Part shown: positions 1 to 9,474 of the stretch, piece after piece | Layout: every line of letters begins with the position of its first letter | How positions within the stretch are numbered: position 1 is the stretch's first letter | Source of the DNA: Algoriphagus sp. | Lineage (GTDB): Bacteria > Bacteroidota > Bacteroidia > Cytophagales > Cyclobacteriaceae | Assembly (NCBI RefSeq): GCF_029254265.1 | Contig: NZ_JAQWXX010000110.1 | Span: 55,599 to 119,598 of the forward strand | DNA: 64,000 nt | Direction: 5' to 3' | Position numbers and translations under genes: made by a program | The notes under the pieces: generated by a model | The model's input: the letters and a program-made list of their open reading frames with translations, nothing else | Databases searched by the model: none | Told to the model about the DNA's origin: nothing

Positions 1-2
1 TC

Positions 3-2231
3 CAACGGAATCTAGGCTTTCGGCCAGGAAGTAATCTTCCTGTCTTTACTGAAGTGTCGCGCCAAGCAGGCGTGCACGCGACGGATTGGAGCTGGGGAGC
101 CCTGATCTTTGATGCTGACAATGATGGACTCAAAGATATTTTCGTTGCCAATGGAATTGTCAAAGATTTGACTGATTTCGACTTTGTGGATTTCTACCTC
201 AACAATCAAGAAAATATCAATGAGTTCCGAGCCGATTCTGTTTTGTTAACCAAGATGATTGACGAATTTCCTTCCGTACCTCAGCAAAATTACTGGTATA
301 AAAACAAGGGGAATTGGGAATTTGAAAATCTTGCCAATTCGGTTGGTTTGGATCAACTCACTTTTAGCTCGGGGGCAGTTTATGGGGATTTAGATAATGA
401 CGGTGATTTGGAATTGATCGTCAACAACCTCAACGAACGCGCCTTTATTTTTCAAAATCTTACTGTTGAAAATAAGAATGGCAATTTTCTAAAAGTAGAT
501 CTTGGAAATTCTTTTGGAGCAAAAGTGATTTGCTATGCGGAAGGAAAATCATTTTACCAAGAATTTCAACCAGTCAAAGGATACATGTCATCTGTAGATC
601 AGAAACTCCATTTCGGACTGGGGAATATCTTGACTCTCGATTCTGTAAAAATTATTTGGCCGGACAATCAGGTAACCTTATTGGAAGGGATTTCAACAAA
701 CCAAGAGCTTAAACCTGAAAAGAAAAATGGAAATTTTTTGAAGGAAAGAAGCTTACCTACAAAGTTGCCACTTCAGCAAGCAGATCTTAACTTACCTTTC
801 AGCCAAATTCAAAATGATTTTATTGATTTTGATCGTGACCGGCTTCGATTTTGGATGATCAGCGATGAAGGCCCTAAGGTTACAAAAGCAGATATCAACG
901 GTGATGGAATGGAGGATATTTTCATCCCAGGTTCAAAAGCAATCTCTTCCACACTATTAATTCAAGCTCCAGACGGCACTTTCAAGAAGTCTAACCAACC
1001 AGCTTTTGAAGCTGACAAGGACTCTGAAGATGTGACTGCCTATTTCAATGATTTAAATGGGGACCAATTTCCAGACCTGGTCTTGGCCAGCGGAAGTTTA
1101 GAATTTCCAATGAATGACTCTCGCTATTCGGATCGTGTTTATCTGAATGATGGAAAAGGGAATTTCACAAAAATTGAGACCAACTTTCCGGCTACTCCGA
1201 CTTCATTTGTCCTTGCCAATGACTGGGATCAGGACGGAGATCTGGATTTAGCTATTGGTGAACGGACGGTTCCATTCGCCTATGGGATACCGGTTGGGAT
1301 TACTTTCTGGGAAAATAATGGGAAAGCAATTTTCAGAAATATTTCGTCAGAAATAGCTCCAGATTTAAAGACTTTGGGCATGCTGACAGCTGGAGCATTC
1401 GAGGACTTGGATGGAGATGGAAATACAGAATTAATTGTAACTGGGGAATGGATGCAAATCCGAATATTCAGTTTGGTCGATAGCAAGTTCATCGAAAAAA
1501 CCGCTGATTTTGGTTTTGAAAATACTTTTGGGCTCTGGAATTCCCTTTTGATAGATGATTTAAATGGAGATGGAAAACCAGATATTTTCGCAGGAAACCG
1601 GGGATTGAATACCAGATTAAAATCTAATTCAACCCATGAACTGCGGATGCTTGTGAATGATTTTGATCAAAACGGGGCCATAGAACAGATTCTTGTAGAC
1701 TTCGATGGGAAAAGTTCAATTCCTTGGGTCATGAAGAATACAATCTTGAAGCAAATCCCTTCCTTACGAAAGCAATTAATTACCTATGATTCCTACAAGG
1801 ATCGGACTTTGGAGGAACTTTTTCCAGAATCTATTCTTTCAAAATCAATAACTTTGCGGGCGCAAACATTAAAAACGACCCTTTGGTTAAATGAGGGAAA
1901 CGGCAGGTTTAAAGAAAGTCAAATCCCCTCCGAAATTCAGCAAGCTCCTGTGTATGCATTGGAAAAAATCATTTCTGAAAGTGGAAAAATCCAGATTGCA
2001 ATAGGTGGAAACCAAAGCAGGATCAAACCTGAACTAGGCTCCCAAATGGGAAGCTACGGCTGGCTAATCGAATTGCAGGCCGATGGCTCTTGGAAGTGCT
2101 TTCTTCCTGAGGAAAGTGGACTTTTCGTCCCTGGTGAAATCCGTGATTTTACCCAAATAAAAATCAAAAACCGTAACTATTTACTAGTATTTAGAACAAA
2201 TGAAAACCCAATCGCTTTTGAGATCCGCTAA
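3..2231 (+). CDS. VCBS/FG-GAP repeat protein with UnbV domain, 5'-truncated by window edge
   Basis: The track starts this ORF at a GTG (54), but the frame is open back to base 3. The extra residues align with the region before 'ATDWSWG' in the next two paralogs, so the true start lies outside the window. About 740 residues are visible. Calcium-binding-like FG-GAP motifs recur (DADNDGLKDIF, DLDNDGDLEL, DINGDGMEDIF, DWDQDGDLDLAIG, DLNGDGKPDIF). An ASPIC/UnbV domain precedes the second repeat block (GYMSSVDQKLHFGLG, then a WPDNQV strand). Family members are large secreted or surface beta-propeller proteins, often lipoproteins near SusC/SusD genes. The ligand is unknown. The 3' end overlaps the next gene by 32 bp, so this is the first visible gene of a coupled operon. 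Confidence 0.9.
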   Translation, partial: QRNLGFRPGSNLPVFTEVSRQAGVHATDWSWGALIFDADNDGLKDIFVANGIVKDLTDFDFVDFYLNNQENINEFRADSVLLTKMIDEFPSVPQQNYWYKNKGNWEFENLANSVGLDQLTFSSGAVYGDLDNDGDLELIVNNLNERAFIFQNLTVENKNGNFLKVDLGNSFGAKVICYAEGKSFYQEFQPVKGYMSSVDQKLHFGLGNILTLDSVKIIWPDNQVTLLEGISTNQELKPEKKNGNFLKERSLPTKLPLQQADLNLPFSQIQNDFIDFDRDRLRFWMISDEGPKVTKADINGDGMEDIFIPGSKAISSTLLIQAPDGTFKKSNQPAFEADKDSEDVTAYFNDLNGDQFPDLVLASGSLEFPMNDSRYSDRVYLNDGKGNFTKIETNFPATPTSFVLANDWDQDGDLDLAIGERTVPFAYGIPVGITFWENNGKAIFRNISSEIAPDLKTLGMLTAGAFEDLDGDGNTELIVTGEWMQIRIFSLVDSKFIEKTADFGFENTFGLWNSLLIDDLNGDGKPDIFAGNRGLNTRLKSNSTHELRMLVNDFDQNGAIEQILVDFDGKSSIPWVMKNTILKQIPSLRKQLITYDSYKDRTLEELFPESILSKSITLRAQTLKTTLWLNEGNGRFKESQIPSEIQQAPVYALEKIISESGKIQIAIGGNQSRIKPELGSQMGSYGWLIELQADGSWKCFLPEESGLFVPGEIRDFTQIKIKNRNYLLVFRTNENPIAFEIR

Positions 2232-2787
2232 ACTTGTCATCATGACGGCACTTGTCCTGCTGAGCTCTTGCAAATCTGAATATGAAAAAGTAGAAAGCCG
2301 AGAACTCGCTTCTGGAAAAATAGTAAATGAGATTTTTCTTGGCTTAGAACTGGGAATGGATAAGAAGAAATTTTACGAAACCTGCTGGGATTTGAACAAA
2401 CAGGGCGTGTTAACAAATGGACCTGGTGAACTCTCCATTGAATATGCCGCCGAACTTCCTTCTGGCAACCCCGCCAAAATGAGATTTTACCCCAAATTTG
2501 AGGATGATAAAATCTACATGATGCCAGTAGAATTTACTTATGAAGGTTGGGCTCCATGGAACGAAGACCTAGCTGTGGAAAAGCTTCGAGAAGATGTTGT
2601 GGCATTTTATGAACAATGGTTTGGCCCAGGCTTTTTCGAAGTGACTAATGAAGACAAGACTCAAATTGTATTTGTGAAAATAGATGGAAATAGACGAATC
2701 CGGATTTTCAAAAAACATGAGTCTATTGTCCGAGCTGAGATTATGGATTTAAAATTCAAAAAAGAACAAGCAAAAGAGCCGGCATGA
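2200..2787 (+). CDS. small predicted lipoprotein of unknown function
   Basis: 195 aa. The N-terminus is a basic segment, a hydrophobic stretch and the lipobox LLSSC, so an SPII lipoprotein is expected. The mature part (EYEKVESRELASGK...) is mixed alpha/beta in composition, with many charged and aromatic residues. I recognise no domain. The gene starts inside the end of the upstream VCBS gene (32 bp overlap) and overlaps the next VCBS gene by 4 bp (ATGA). It is therefore embedded in the VCBS operon and probably translated by coupling. Its place between two giant propeller proteins suggests an accessory role at the same surface assembly. That role is inference only. Confidence 0.75.
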   Translation: MKTQSLLRSAKLVIMTALVLLSSCKSEYEKVESRELASGKIVNEIFLGLELGMDKKKFYETCWDLNKQGVLTNGPGELSIEYAAELPSGNPAKMRFYPKFEDDKIYMMPVEFTYEGWAPWNEDLAVEKLREDVVAFYEQWFGPGFFEVTNEDKTQIVFVKIDGNRRIRIFKKHESIVRAEIMDLKFKKEQAKEPA

Positions 2788-5700
2788 AAAAAGAACTTTT
2801 AGCTTTTTCGGCTTTCCTGCTTGTATTGGCTTGTCAGGAAAAAAAGGAGCCTTCCATCCCACCTCTATTTGAACAAATCAAAGTAGAGCGGTCTGGAGTA
2901 GACTTTCGAAACGACCTTATTTTTGATGAATCATTCAATATCTTCACTTACCGTAATTATTACAATGGTGGCGGAGTAGCACTTGGTGACGTGAATAATG
3001 ATGGCTTGCTGGATATTTATTTCACTGCCAATCTTGGACCTAATCAGCTTTACCTCAATCAAGGTGATTTTAAATTTGAAAATGTAACTCAAAAAGCAGG
3101 GGTTGCGGGAAGCCGTGCATGGAGTACCGGAGTGGCCATGGCAGATGTCAACGGCGATTCACTTTTGGATATTTACGTCTGCAATTCTGGAGATATCTCA
3201 GGAGACAATAAGCAAAATGAGCTGTTCATCAATAATGGGGATGGGACTTTTACCGAACAAGCGGAGGCTTACGGTTTGGCTGATCAAGGATTTTCCACCC
3301 ATGCGGTTTTCTTTGACTATGATAAGGACGGCGACTTGGATGTCTATTTGCTAAACAACAGCTATCAGGCCATTGGTACCTTCAATAAAATGCAAAATGA
3401 GCGCCCCAAACGAGATGAAGTGGGCGGTGATAAACTTTTTAGAAATGATGGAAATCGATTTGTAGATGTCAGTGAAGAAGCTGGTATTTACGGCTCGATC
3501 ATCGGCTTTGGACTTGGAATCACCATCGGCGATGTGAATCAGGATACCTGGCCGGACATTTTCATTTCGAATGATTTCTTTGAGAAGGATTACCTCTACA
3601 TCAATAATCAGGACGGAACCTTTACCGAATCACTAGAATCTGCGATGCAATCTATTTCAGCAGCTTCAATGGGAGCAGATATCGCCGATATCAATGGAGA
3701 TGGATTGCTGGATATTTTCGTTACGGACATGCTTCCTGACTCCCCTACTCGATTGAAGCAAGTCACCACTTTTGAAAACTGGGATAAATTTCAATTCAAT
3801 AAAACCCACGGATATCATTACCAATTCTCCAGAAATATGCTTCATATCAACAATGGTGATGGCACATTCAGCGAAATGGGTAGACTTGCAAATGTAGAAG
3901 CAACAGACTGGAGCTGGGGAGCGCTACTTTTTGACATGGATAATGATGGCAAGCGGGATCTCTTCGTGGCAAATGGAATCTACCAAGACATCACGGATTT
4001 GGATTACCTGAATTTTATCGATGATGACGAGACCAAGGTGAAAATCATTTCCGAATCCGGAGTAAATTATAAGGCATTAATCGACCCTATTCCAATCAAT
4101 CCAATCCCAAATTTTGCCTATCGTAATCTCGGAGAATTGAAATTTGAGAATATGGCTGAGCAATGGGGCCTTGGCGAAGCGATTCATTCCAATGGAGCCG
4201 CTTATGGTGATTTGGACAATGATGGGACTTTGGATTTGGTGGTCAGTAATGTGAATCGCCCTGCTTCAATTTTCAAAAATATGGGGCGGACGCTTTCGCC
4301 TGAAAATCATTTCATCCAACTTCAACTTGAAGGTAAAGGAGCAAATACGGCCGGAATTGGAGCACAGATCCAAGTGATAGCCGGAGGAGAATTATTCTAT
4401 ACCGAACAAATTCCAAATCGGGGATTCCAATCATCTGTAGACCCCAAATTGACAATAGGTTTGGGAAACAAATCTCAGATCGAGAAAATCAAAGTGCTTT
4501 GGCCAGACGGGAAATTGACACTTTTGGAAAACATTCCAGCCGATCAACTTCTTACATTAAAATGGTCTGACGCAGCTGATATTCCTGCTGGAGAAACCTT
4601 CTTTGCGACTAAAAAGACACCAAGATTCAAGCAGTCCGAATCGGAAGAATTAGACTTTTTGCATCAAGAGAATCCAATGGTTGATTTTGATCGAGATCGT
4701 CTGACCTACCATATGTATTCTACAGAAGGTCCAGCTTTTGCAAAAGCTGATGTAAATGGAGATGGAATTGAAGATCTTTATTTTGGCGGAGCCAAAGGAT
4801 TTGAAGGAAAACTCTATCTCGGAAATTCAACTGGAAGCTATGTGCTCTCTGAGCAAGTTGCTTTTGTTTCAGATGCAAACTCCGAAGATACTGACGCCCT
4901 ATTTTTTGATGCAAACCTAGATGGTTATTCAGACCTCTATGTCTGCTCCGGCGGAAATGAATTCCCATTAGCGTCAACAGAACTATCCGATCGGCTTTAC
5001 TTGAATGACGGAAAAGGAAATTTCACCAAGAGCTTTGCTGGGTTTGAAACGAATACTGAAAGTAGTGCTGTGGTCTTACCAATTGACCTCAATGAGGACG
5101 GGGCAATAGATCTGATCGTAGGCACACGGCTTGTACCCTATGTGTATGGAGCGCCTGCTTCCAGCAACATTTGGATCAATGATGGAAAAGGGAATTTCTC
5201 CAACCAAACCGCTGCTCTTGCTCCTGCATTCAATGAATTGGGAATGATAACAGATGGGAAAGTCACGGATTGGGATGGAGATGGAAAAGCGGATTTGATA
5301 TTTGTGGGTGACTGGACCGCACCGATTTTCTTCAGGAATACCGGCGGAAAACTGGATAAAATCGAAATGCCTGAGCTGTCAAATCTCAAAGGTTGGTACC
5401 GGACTTTGGAAGTTGCCGATCTGGATAGAAATGGTCTTCCTGATTTGATTTTGGGAAATAACGGATTTAATTCCAGATTCAAAGCATCGGTAGATACACC
5501 TGTCAAAATGTACTTGAATGACTTCGATCAAAACGGATCCATCGAGCATCTTTTTGTCAGAGAAGTTGGAGGACAGCAGATTCCTTATGTTTTAAAACAT
5601 GAACTGGAAAAGCAGATTCCGATCATTAAGAAGCGGTATATCAAATATGAGACTTATAATAATCAGACGTTTTCGGAGATTTTTCCTCCCGAAGTGATCT

Positions 5701-6083
5701 CCAGATCCATCGTAAACGAATTGAATAACCTGGAATCCGGCGTGTTGATGAATCAAGGAAATGGCAAGTTTGAGTGGAAGCCCTTCCCAAGAATGGCTCA
5801 GAGATCTTACGTTTTTGCCATACACACTGAGGATCTAGATAAGGATGGAAAACTGGATTTGATCTTGGCAGGAAATCTGACTCAAGCCAAGCCTGAAGTC
5901 GGTAAATACGATGCTAGCTATGGTGAAGTACTTCTTGGAAATGGAGACGGGACATTCCGTTTCTGGCCAAATGCTGAGAATGGTTTGAAGCTTTTTGGAG
6001 ATATTAGGGCGATTTCAAAAATTGCTCCCAACAAACTCCTCTTTGTGAAGAATAGTGGAAACGCAGAAATTTGGAAGTTTTGA
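2784..6083 (+). CDS. VCBS/FG-GAP repeat lipoprotein with UnbV domain
   Basis: 1099 aa. It has an SPII signal with lipobox LVLAC. The N-terminal half carries about seven FG-GAP-type repeats (DVNNDGLLDIYF, DYDKDGDLDVYL, DINGDGLLDIFVTDM, DMDNDGKRDLF, DLDNDGTLDLVV). An ASPIC/UnbV domain follows around residues 500-590 (GFQSSVDPKLTIGLG, VLWPDGKL). A second set of repeats runs to the C-terminus (DVNGDGIEDLYF, DWDGDGKADLIF, DLDKDGKLDLIL). The Asp/Asn-rich loops are the classical Ca2+ sites of integrin-like propellers. It starts with ATGA overlapping the previous stop. The whole length is paralogous to its two neighbours, so tandem duplication is the likely origin. Exposure at the outer membrane is inferred from the lipobox. 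Confidence 0.93.
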   Translation: MKKELLAFSAFLLVLACQEKKEPSIPPLFEQIKVERSGVDFRNDLIFDESFNIFTYRNYYNGGGVALGDVNNDGLLDIYFTANLGPNQLYLNQGDFKFENVTQKAGVAGSRAWSTGVAMADVNGDSLLDIYVCNSGDISGDNKQNELFINNGDGTFTEQAEAYGLADQGFSTHAVFFDYDKDGDLDVYLLNNSYQAIGTFNKMQNERPKRDEVGGDKLFRNDGNRFVDVSEEAGIYGSIIGFGLGITIGDVNQDTWPDIFISNDFFEKDYLYINNQDGTFTESLESAMQSISAASMGADIADINGDGLLDIFVTDMLPDSPTRLKQVTTFENWDKFQFNKTHGYHYQFSRNMLHINNGDGTFSEMGRLANVEATDWSWGALLFDMDNDGKRDLFVANGIYQDITDLDYLNFIDDDETKVKIISESGVNYKALIDPIPINPIPNFAYRNLGELKFENMAEQWGLGEAIHSNGAAYGDLDNDGTLDLVVSNVNRPASIFKNMGRTLSPENHFIQLQLEGKGANTAGIGAQIQVIAGGELFYTEQIPNRGFQSSVDPKLTIGLGNKSQIEKIKVLWPDGKLTLLENIPADQLLTLKWSDAADIPAGETFFATKKTPRFKQSESEELDFLHQENPMVDFDRDRLTYHMYSTEGPAFAKADVNGDGIEDLYFGGAKGFEGKLYLGNSTGSYVLSEQVAFVSDANSEDTDALFFDANLDGYSDLYVCSGGNEFPLASTELSDRLYLNDGKGNFTKSFAGFETNTESSAVVLPIDLNEDGAIDLIVGTRLVPYVYGAPASSNIWINDGKGNFSNQTAALAPAFNELGMITDGKVTDWDGDGKADLIFVGDWTAPIFFRNTGGKLDKIEMPELSNLKGWYRTLEVADLDRNGLPDLILGNNGFNSRFKASVDTPVKMYLNDFDQNGSIEHLFVREVGGQQIPYVLKHELEKQIPIIKKRYIKYETYNNQTFSEIFPPEVISRSIVNELNNLESGVLMNQGNGKFEWKPFPRMAQRSYVFAIHTEDLDKDGKLDLILAGNLTQAKPEVGKYDASYGEVLLGNGDGTFRFWPNAENGLKLFGDIRAISKIAPNKLLFVKNSGNAEIWKF

Positions 6084-9000
6084 AGCAGAACCAATCTATT
6101 CCTCTAATTGTATTTGCGCTAGCTTCAATCGCTTTCTTTTCCTGCAAAGAGGAAAAAGAACCCAGCCTTTTTGAGCTAGTTCCATCTGAAAAATCGGGTG
6201 TTGATTTTGAAAACAAACTCACTTCAACAGACTCGCTAAACATCCTCGAATACCTCTATTTCTACAATGGCGGAGGAGTTGCTATTGGCGATATTAATAA
6301 TGACGGACTAGCTGATCTTTATTTTTCCGGGAATCAAGTATCCAATAAACTTTACCTCAACAAAGGCGCATTTCAATTTGAGGATATCACCGATAAAGCC
6401 GGAGTTTCAGGTGATGGAGGTTGGTCCACAGGGGTGACTATGGCTGACGTCAATGGTGATGGACTCTTGGATATTTATGTCTGCCAGGTTGGGGATTACA
6501 AACAGATAAGTGGAAAAAATAAGCTCTATATCAATCAGGGAGATGAGACATTTATTGACTTGGCTGAGGCTTACGGGGTAGATTTCAAAGGGTTCAGTAC
6601 ACAGGCAGCTTTTTTCGATTACGATCGAGATGGAGATCTGGACATGTATCTCTTGAATCATTCTGTCAAATCCCCAGAGGTTTTTGCCAAAGCGATCAAT
6701 CGAACCAAACTTGATTCAGAAGGCGATCGTCTGTTTAAAAATCTTGCAGTTGAGGGTGAGCGAGGATTTGTGGATGTGACGGAAGAAGCAGGAATCTATT
6801 CGAGTATTTTGGGATTTGGACTTGGAATTGCTGTTGATGACGTCAACAATGACGGTTGGCCAGATCTCTATATCTCCAATGATTTCACTGAAAATGACTA
6901 CCTCTATCTGAATCAACAGAATGGTACTTTCAAAGAATCTCTGGATTCTTTGATCTCAAATACCAGTCGGTATAGCATGGGAAATGATCTTGGCGATCTG
7001 AATGGCGACGGCTTACCTGAAATCTTCACTACGGATATGCTTCCTGAGGATCCTGAGATTTGGATGAAATCGGTAGGGGAAGACAAAGCCGAAGTATATC
7101 AGATCAAAAAACAATTTGGCTATTCCGATCAATACGTTCGAAACCATTTGCAATTGAATCAAGGTGAAAAAGGCTTTAGCGAAATCGCTTTGTACGCAGA
7201 CGTCTTTGCCTCCGATTGGAGCTGGTCTCCTTTGATTTTTGATATGGATAATGATGGCCTCAAGGATATCCATGTCACTAATGGAATTGTGAAGCGTCCA
7301 AACGACTTGGACTTTATCCAGTACAGTCAGGAAGTCGATCCTAATACTAAAATGGAAGAGTTACGAAAGAATCAGATCGAGCTCCTTCCAACGGTCAAGC
7401 TGCCCAATTATACTTTTCGTCAGGGTTCAGAATTACATTTTTCTAATGAAAGCAAAGCTTGGGGGCTCGACCAACCCAGCTATTCCAATGGCTCAGCCTA
7501 TGCAGATCTGGACAACGATGGGGATTTAGATCTGGTAATTAACAACTTGGACCAACCTGCTTTTATCTATCAAAATCATTCGGAGAAAAGCGGAAATTCT
7601 TCCATTTCCATTGATTTAAAAGGAAGTGGATTGAATCCATTTGGAATCGGAGCAAAAGTATCTGTCTTTGCCAACGACAAATCTTGGCATCAATTCAACT
7701 CCTCCACACGTGGCTTTCAATCTGGCTCGACTGCTTCCCTTGTCTTAGGCTTAGGTCAAATCAGCCAAGTAGACTCGGTAAGGGTAAGGTGGCCTGATGG
7801 AAATTTTGAATCATTTACCAGTTTGACTGTTGGAGCAAAGAACTCGCTGGTTCAGGGAACTGGAAAATCATTCTCTGAAAATCAAATTCTGGAGTCAGCT
7901 CAATCGGAATTCCCTATCATAGCTTGGAGACACGAGGAAAAAAATGAAATTGATGAGACGAAGCGGGAATATTTAATTCCTAAGAGTCTTGCTTCGCAGG
8001 GACCTGCGTTGGCGGTCGGCGATGTAAATGGTGATGGCCTTGAAGATGTTTATCTGGGTGGAGCAAAAGATCAAGCCGGAGCTATTTTCCTTCAAGATGC
8101 CGCAGGGAATTTTACGTCAAACCCAAGCCAGATATTCTCCCAACTCGCCAAAGCTGAAGATGTGGTGGCTGAATTTGCAGACTTCAACCGAGATGGGAAT
8201 TTAGACCTTTACATCGGCAGTGCCGGGAATGAGTACACAAGTGGGAATCTTTTTAATTTTGATCGGATCTATTTCGGGGATGGTAAAGGTGGATTCAACT
8301 TTATCCCAAATGCTTTGCCTCCAATTGGTGAAAACACTTCCAGCATTGCGATCCATGACTTTGATCAAGATGGTGATTTGGACATCTTCGTGGGAGCATC
8401 GATTGTCACCGGAGATTATGGAGCTAGTCCCAAAAGCTCATTGCTTGTAAATCAAGGGAACGGCTTTTTCAAAGATGAAACTCTAGCCAAATTTGGGCAA
8501 CAAATCGATTTCGGAATGGTCAATGCTGCTATTTGGGCAGATCTTGAAAATGATGGTCAAAAGGAATTAATCCTGAGTGGCGATTGGCAAGCTATTCGAG
8601 TTTTTGGATTGACTGCCGAAAATAGCTTTCAGGAAAAAGTAATTGTAGGACTGGAAAAATCCGCAGGTTGGATCGAAAGTCTCTTGGCAGCGGATGTAAA
8701 TGGTGACGGAAGAATCGATTTGCTGACCGGAAATTTAGGCCTTAACTCTAAGCTGAAAGCGAGTCCGGAAAAACCTGTCTGGTTTTACCACCATGATTTC
8801 GATGGCAATGGGCAAGCCGATCCGCTTATTTTCCATTATATGGGTGAAAAACTTGTTCCTCTCGGGACTCGAGATGACTTGATCAAACAAATCCCAAGTT
8901 TGAAGCGAAGACATACCTCCTATGTCGATTATGCGAAAAGCAGTCAACCCAGTGATTTTTTTCCAAAAGAAATTTTGGATATCGTTAATAAGAAACCAGC

Positions 9001-9355
9001 GTATGAATTTCGATCTGGTGCTTATATTCAGCAAACTGATGGTTCATTTCAATTCACCCCTTTCCCATATTTGGCTCAGCTAAGTCCTATCAAGGCACTA
9101 GTTTGGGATGAGAAAAGTCAAAAGCTTAATCTAGCTGGCAATTTCAGTGATTTCCGAGTGGACTTAGGAAAAAACACAGCGATGGCTTTCCAGTCCTTTA
9201 AATTCCAAAATGGGAAATGGATCGAAATGAAAGTTGATCATGACATTCCAAATCAGGCTGAAATCCGACAACTCAAACCCATCAAAATAATAGAAAAAGA
9301 ATACCAATTAGCTGCTAGCAATAATGGCGGATTGTATTGGGTTAAAGTTGATTAA
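6080..9355 (+). CDS. VCBS/FG-GAP repeat lipoprotein with UnbV domain (third paralog)
   Basis: The track begins at TTG 6071. I prefer the in-frame TTG at 6080, which overlaps the upstream stop (TTGA) and gives an SPII signal starting MKQNQS with lipobox AFFSC. No ATG is available, so a TTG start by translational coupling is likely. The protein is about 1091 aa with the same order as its neighbour: FG-GAP repeats (DINNDGLADLYF, DYDRDGDLDMYL, DVNNDGWPDLYI), an ASPIC/UnbV domain near residues 500-580 (GFQSGSTASLVLGLG, VRWPDGNF), then more repeats (DVNGDGLEDVYL, DFDQDGDLDIFVG, DVNGDGRIDLL). It diverges from the 2784 gene throughout, so the duplication is not recent. It is the last of the overlapping set. 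Confidence 0.92.
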   Translation: MKQNQSIPLIVFALASIAFFSCKEEKEPSLFELVPSEKSGVDFENKLTSTDSLNILEYLYFYNGGGVAIGDINNDGLADLYFSGNQVSNKLYLNKGAFQFEDITDKAGVSGDGGWSTGVTMADVNGDGLLDIYVCQVGDYKQISGKNKLYINQGDETFIDLAEAYGVDFKGFSTQAAFFDYDRDGDLDMYLLNHSVKSPEVFAKAINRTKLDSEGDRLFKNLAVEGERGFVDVTEEAGIYSSILGFGLGIAVDDVNNDGWPDLYISNDFTENDYLYLNQQNGTFKESLDSLISNTSRYSMGNDLGDLNGDGLPEIFTTDMLPEDPEIWMKSVGEDKAEVYQIKKQFGYSDQYVRNHLQLNQGEKGFSEIALYADVFASDWSWSPLIFDMDNDGLKDIHVTNGIVKRPNDLDFIQYSQEVDPNTKMEELRKNQIELLPTVKLPNYTFRQGSELHFSNESKAWGLDQPSYSNGSAYADLDNDGDLDLVINNLDQPAFIYQNHSEKSGNSSISIDLKGSGLNPFGIGAKVSVFANDKSWHQFNSSTRGFQSGSTASLVLGLGQISQVDSVRVRWPDGNFESFTSLTVGAKNSLVQGTGKSFSENQILESAQSEFPIIAWRHEEKNEIDETKREYLIPKSLASQGPALAVGDVNGDGLEDVYLGGAKDQAGAIFLQDAAGNFTSNPSQIFSQLAKAEDVVAEFADFNRDGNLDLYIGSAGNEYTSGNLFNFDRIYFGDGKGGFNFIPNALPPIGENTSSIAIHDFDQDGDLDIFVGASIVTGDYGASPKSSLLVNQGNGFFKDETLAKFGQQIDFGMVNAAIWADLENDGQKELILSGDWQAIRVFGLTAENSFQEKVIVGLEKSAGWIESLLAADVNGDGRIDLLTGNLGLNSKLKASPEKPVWFYHHDFDGNGQADPLIFHYMGEKLVPLGTRDDLIKQIPSLKRRHTSYVDYAKSSQPSDFFPKEILDIVNKKPAYEFRSGAYIQQTDGSFQFTPFPYLAQLSPIKALVWDEKSQKLNLAGNFSDFRVDLGKNTAMAFQSFKFQNGKWIEMKVDHDIPNQAEIRQLKPIKIIEKEYQLAASNNGGLYWVKVD

Positions 9356-9474
9356 TGTCATTTGCATGCAATTTTAAATCCCCTAGCTTTGAGATCCCTT
9401 TCCAATTGAATCAGTGGAATTTATGTCATTACTCCCTGATTTATTAAATTTGCCTTATCAAGTTCATCTCAACT

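Noticed and set aside
1-9355. Regularly repeated GATGGNGAT-like DNA considered as a CRISPR-like or satellite array
   Set aside because: The repeats are the Asp/Asn-Gly codons of FG-GAP motifs inside open reading frames, with variable spacing.
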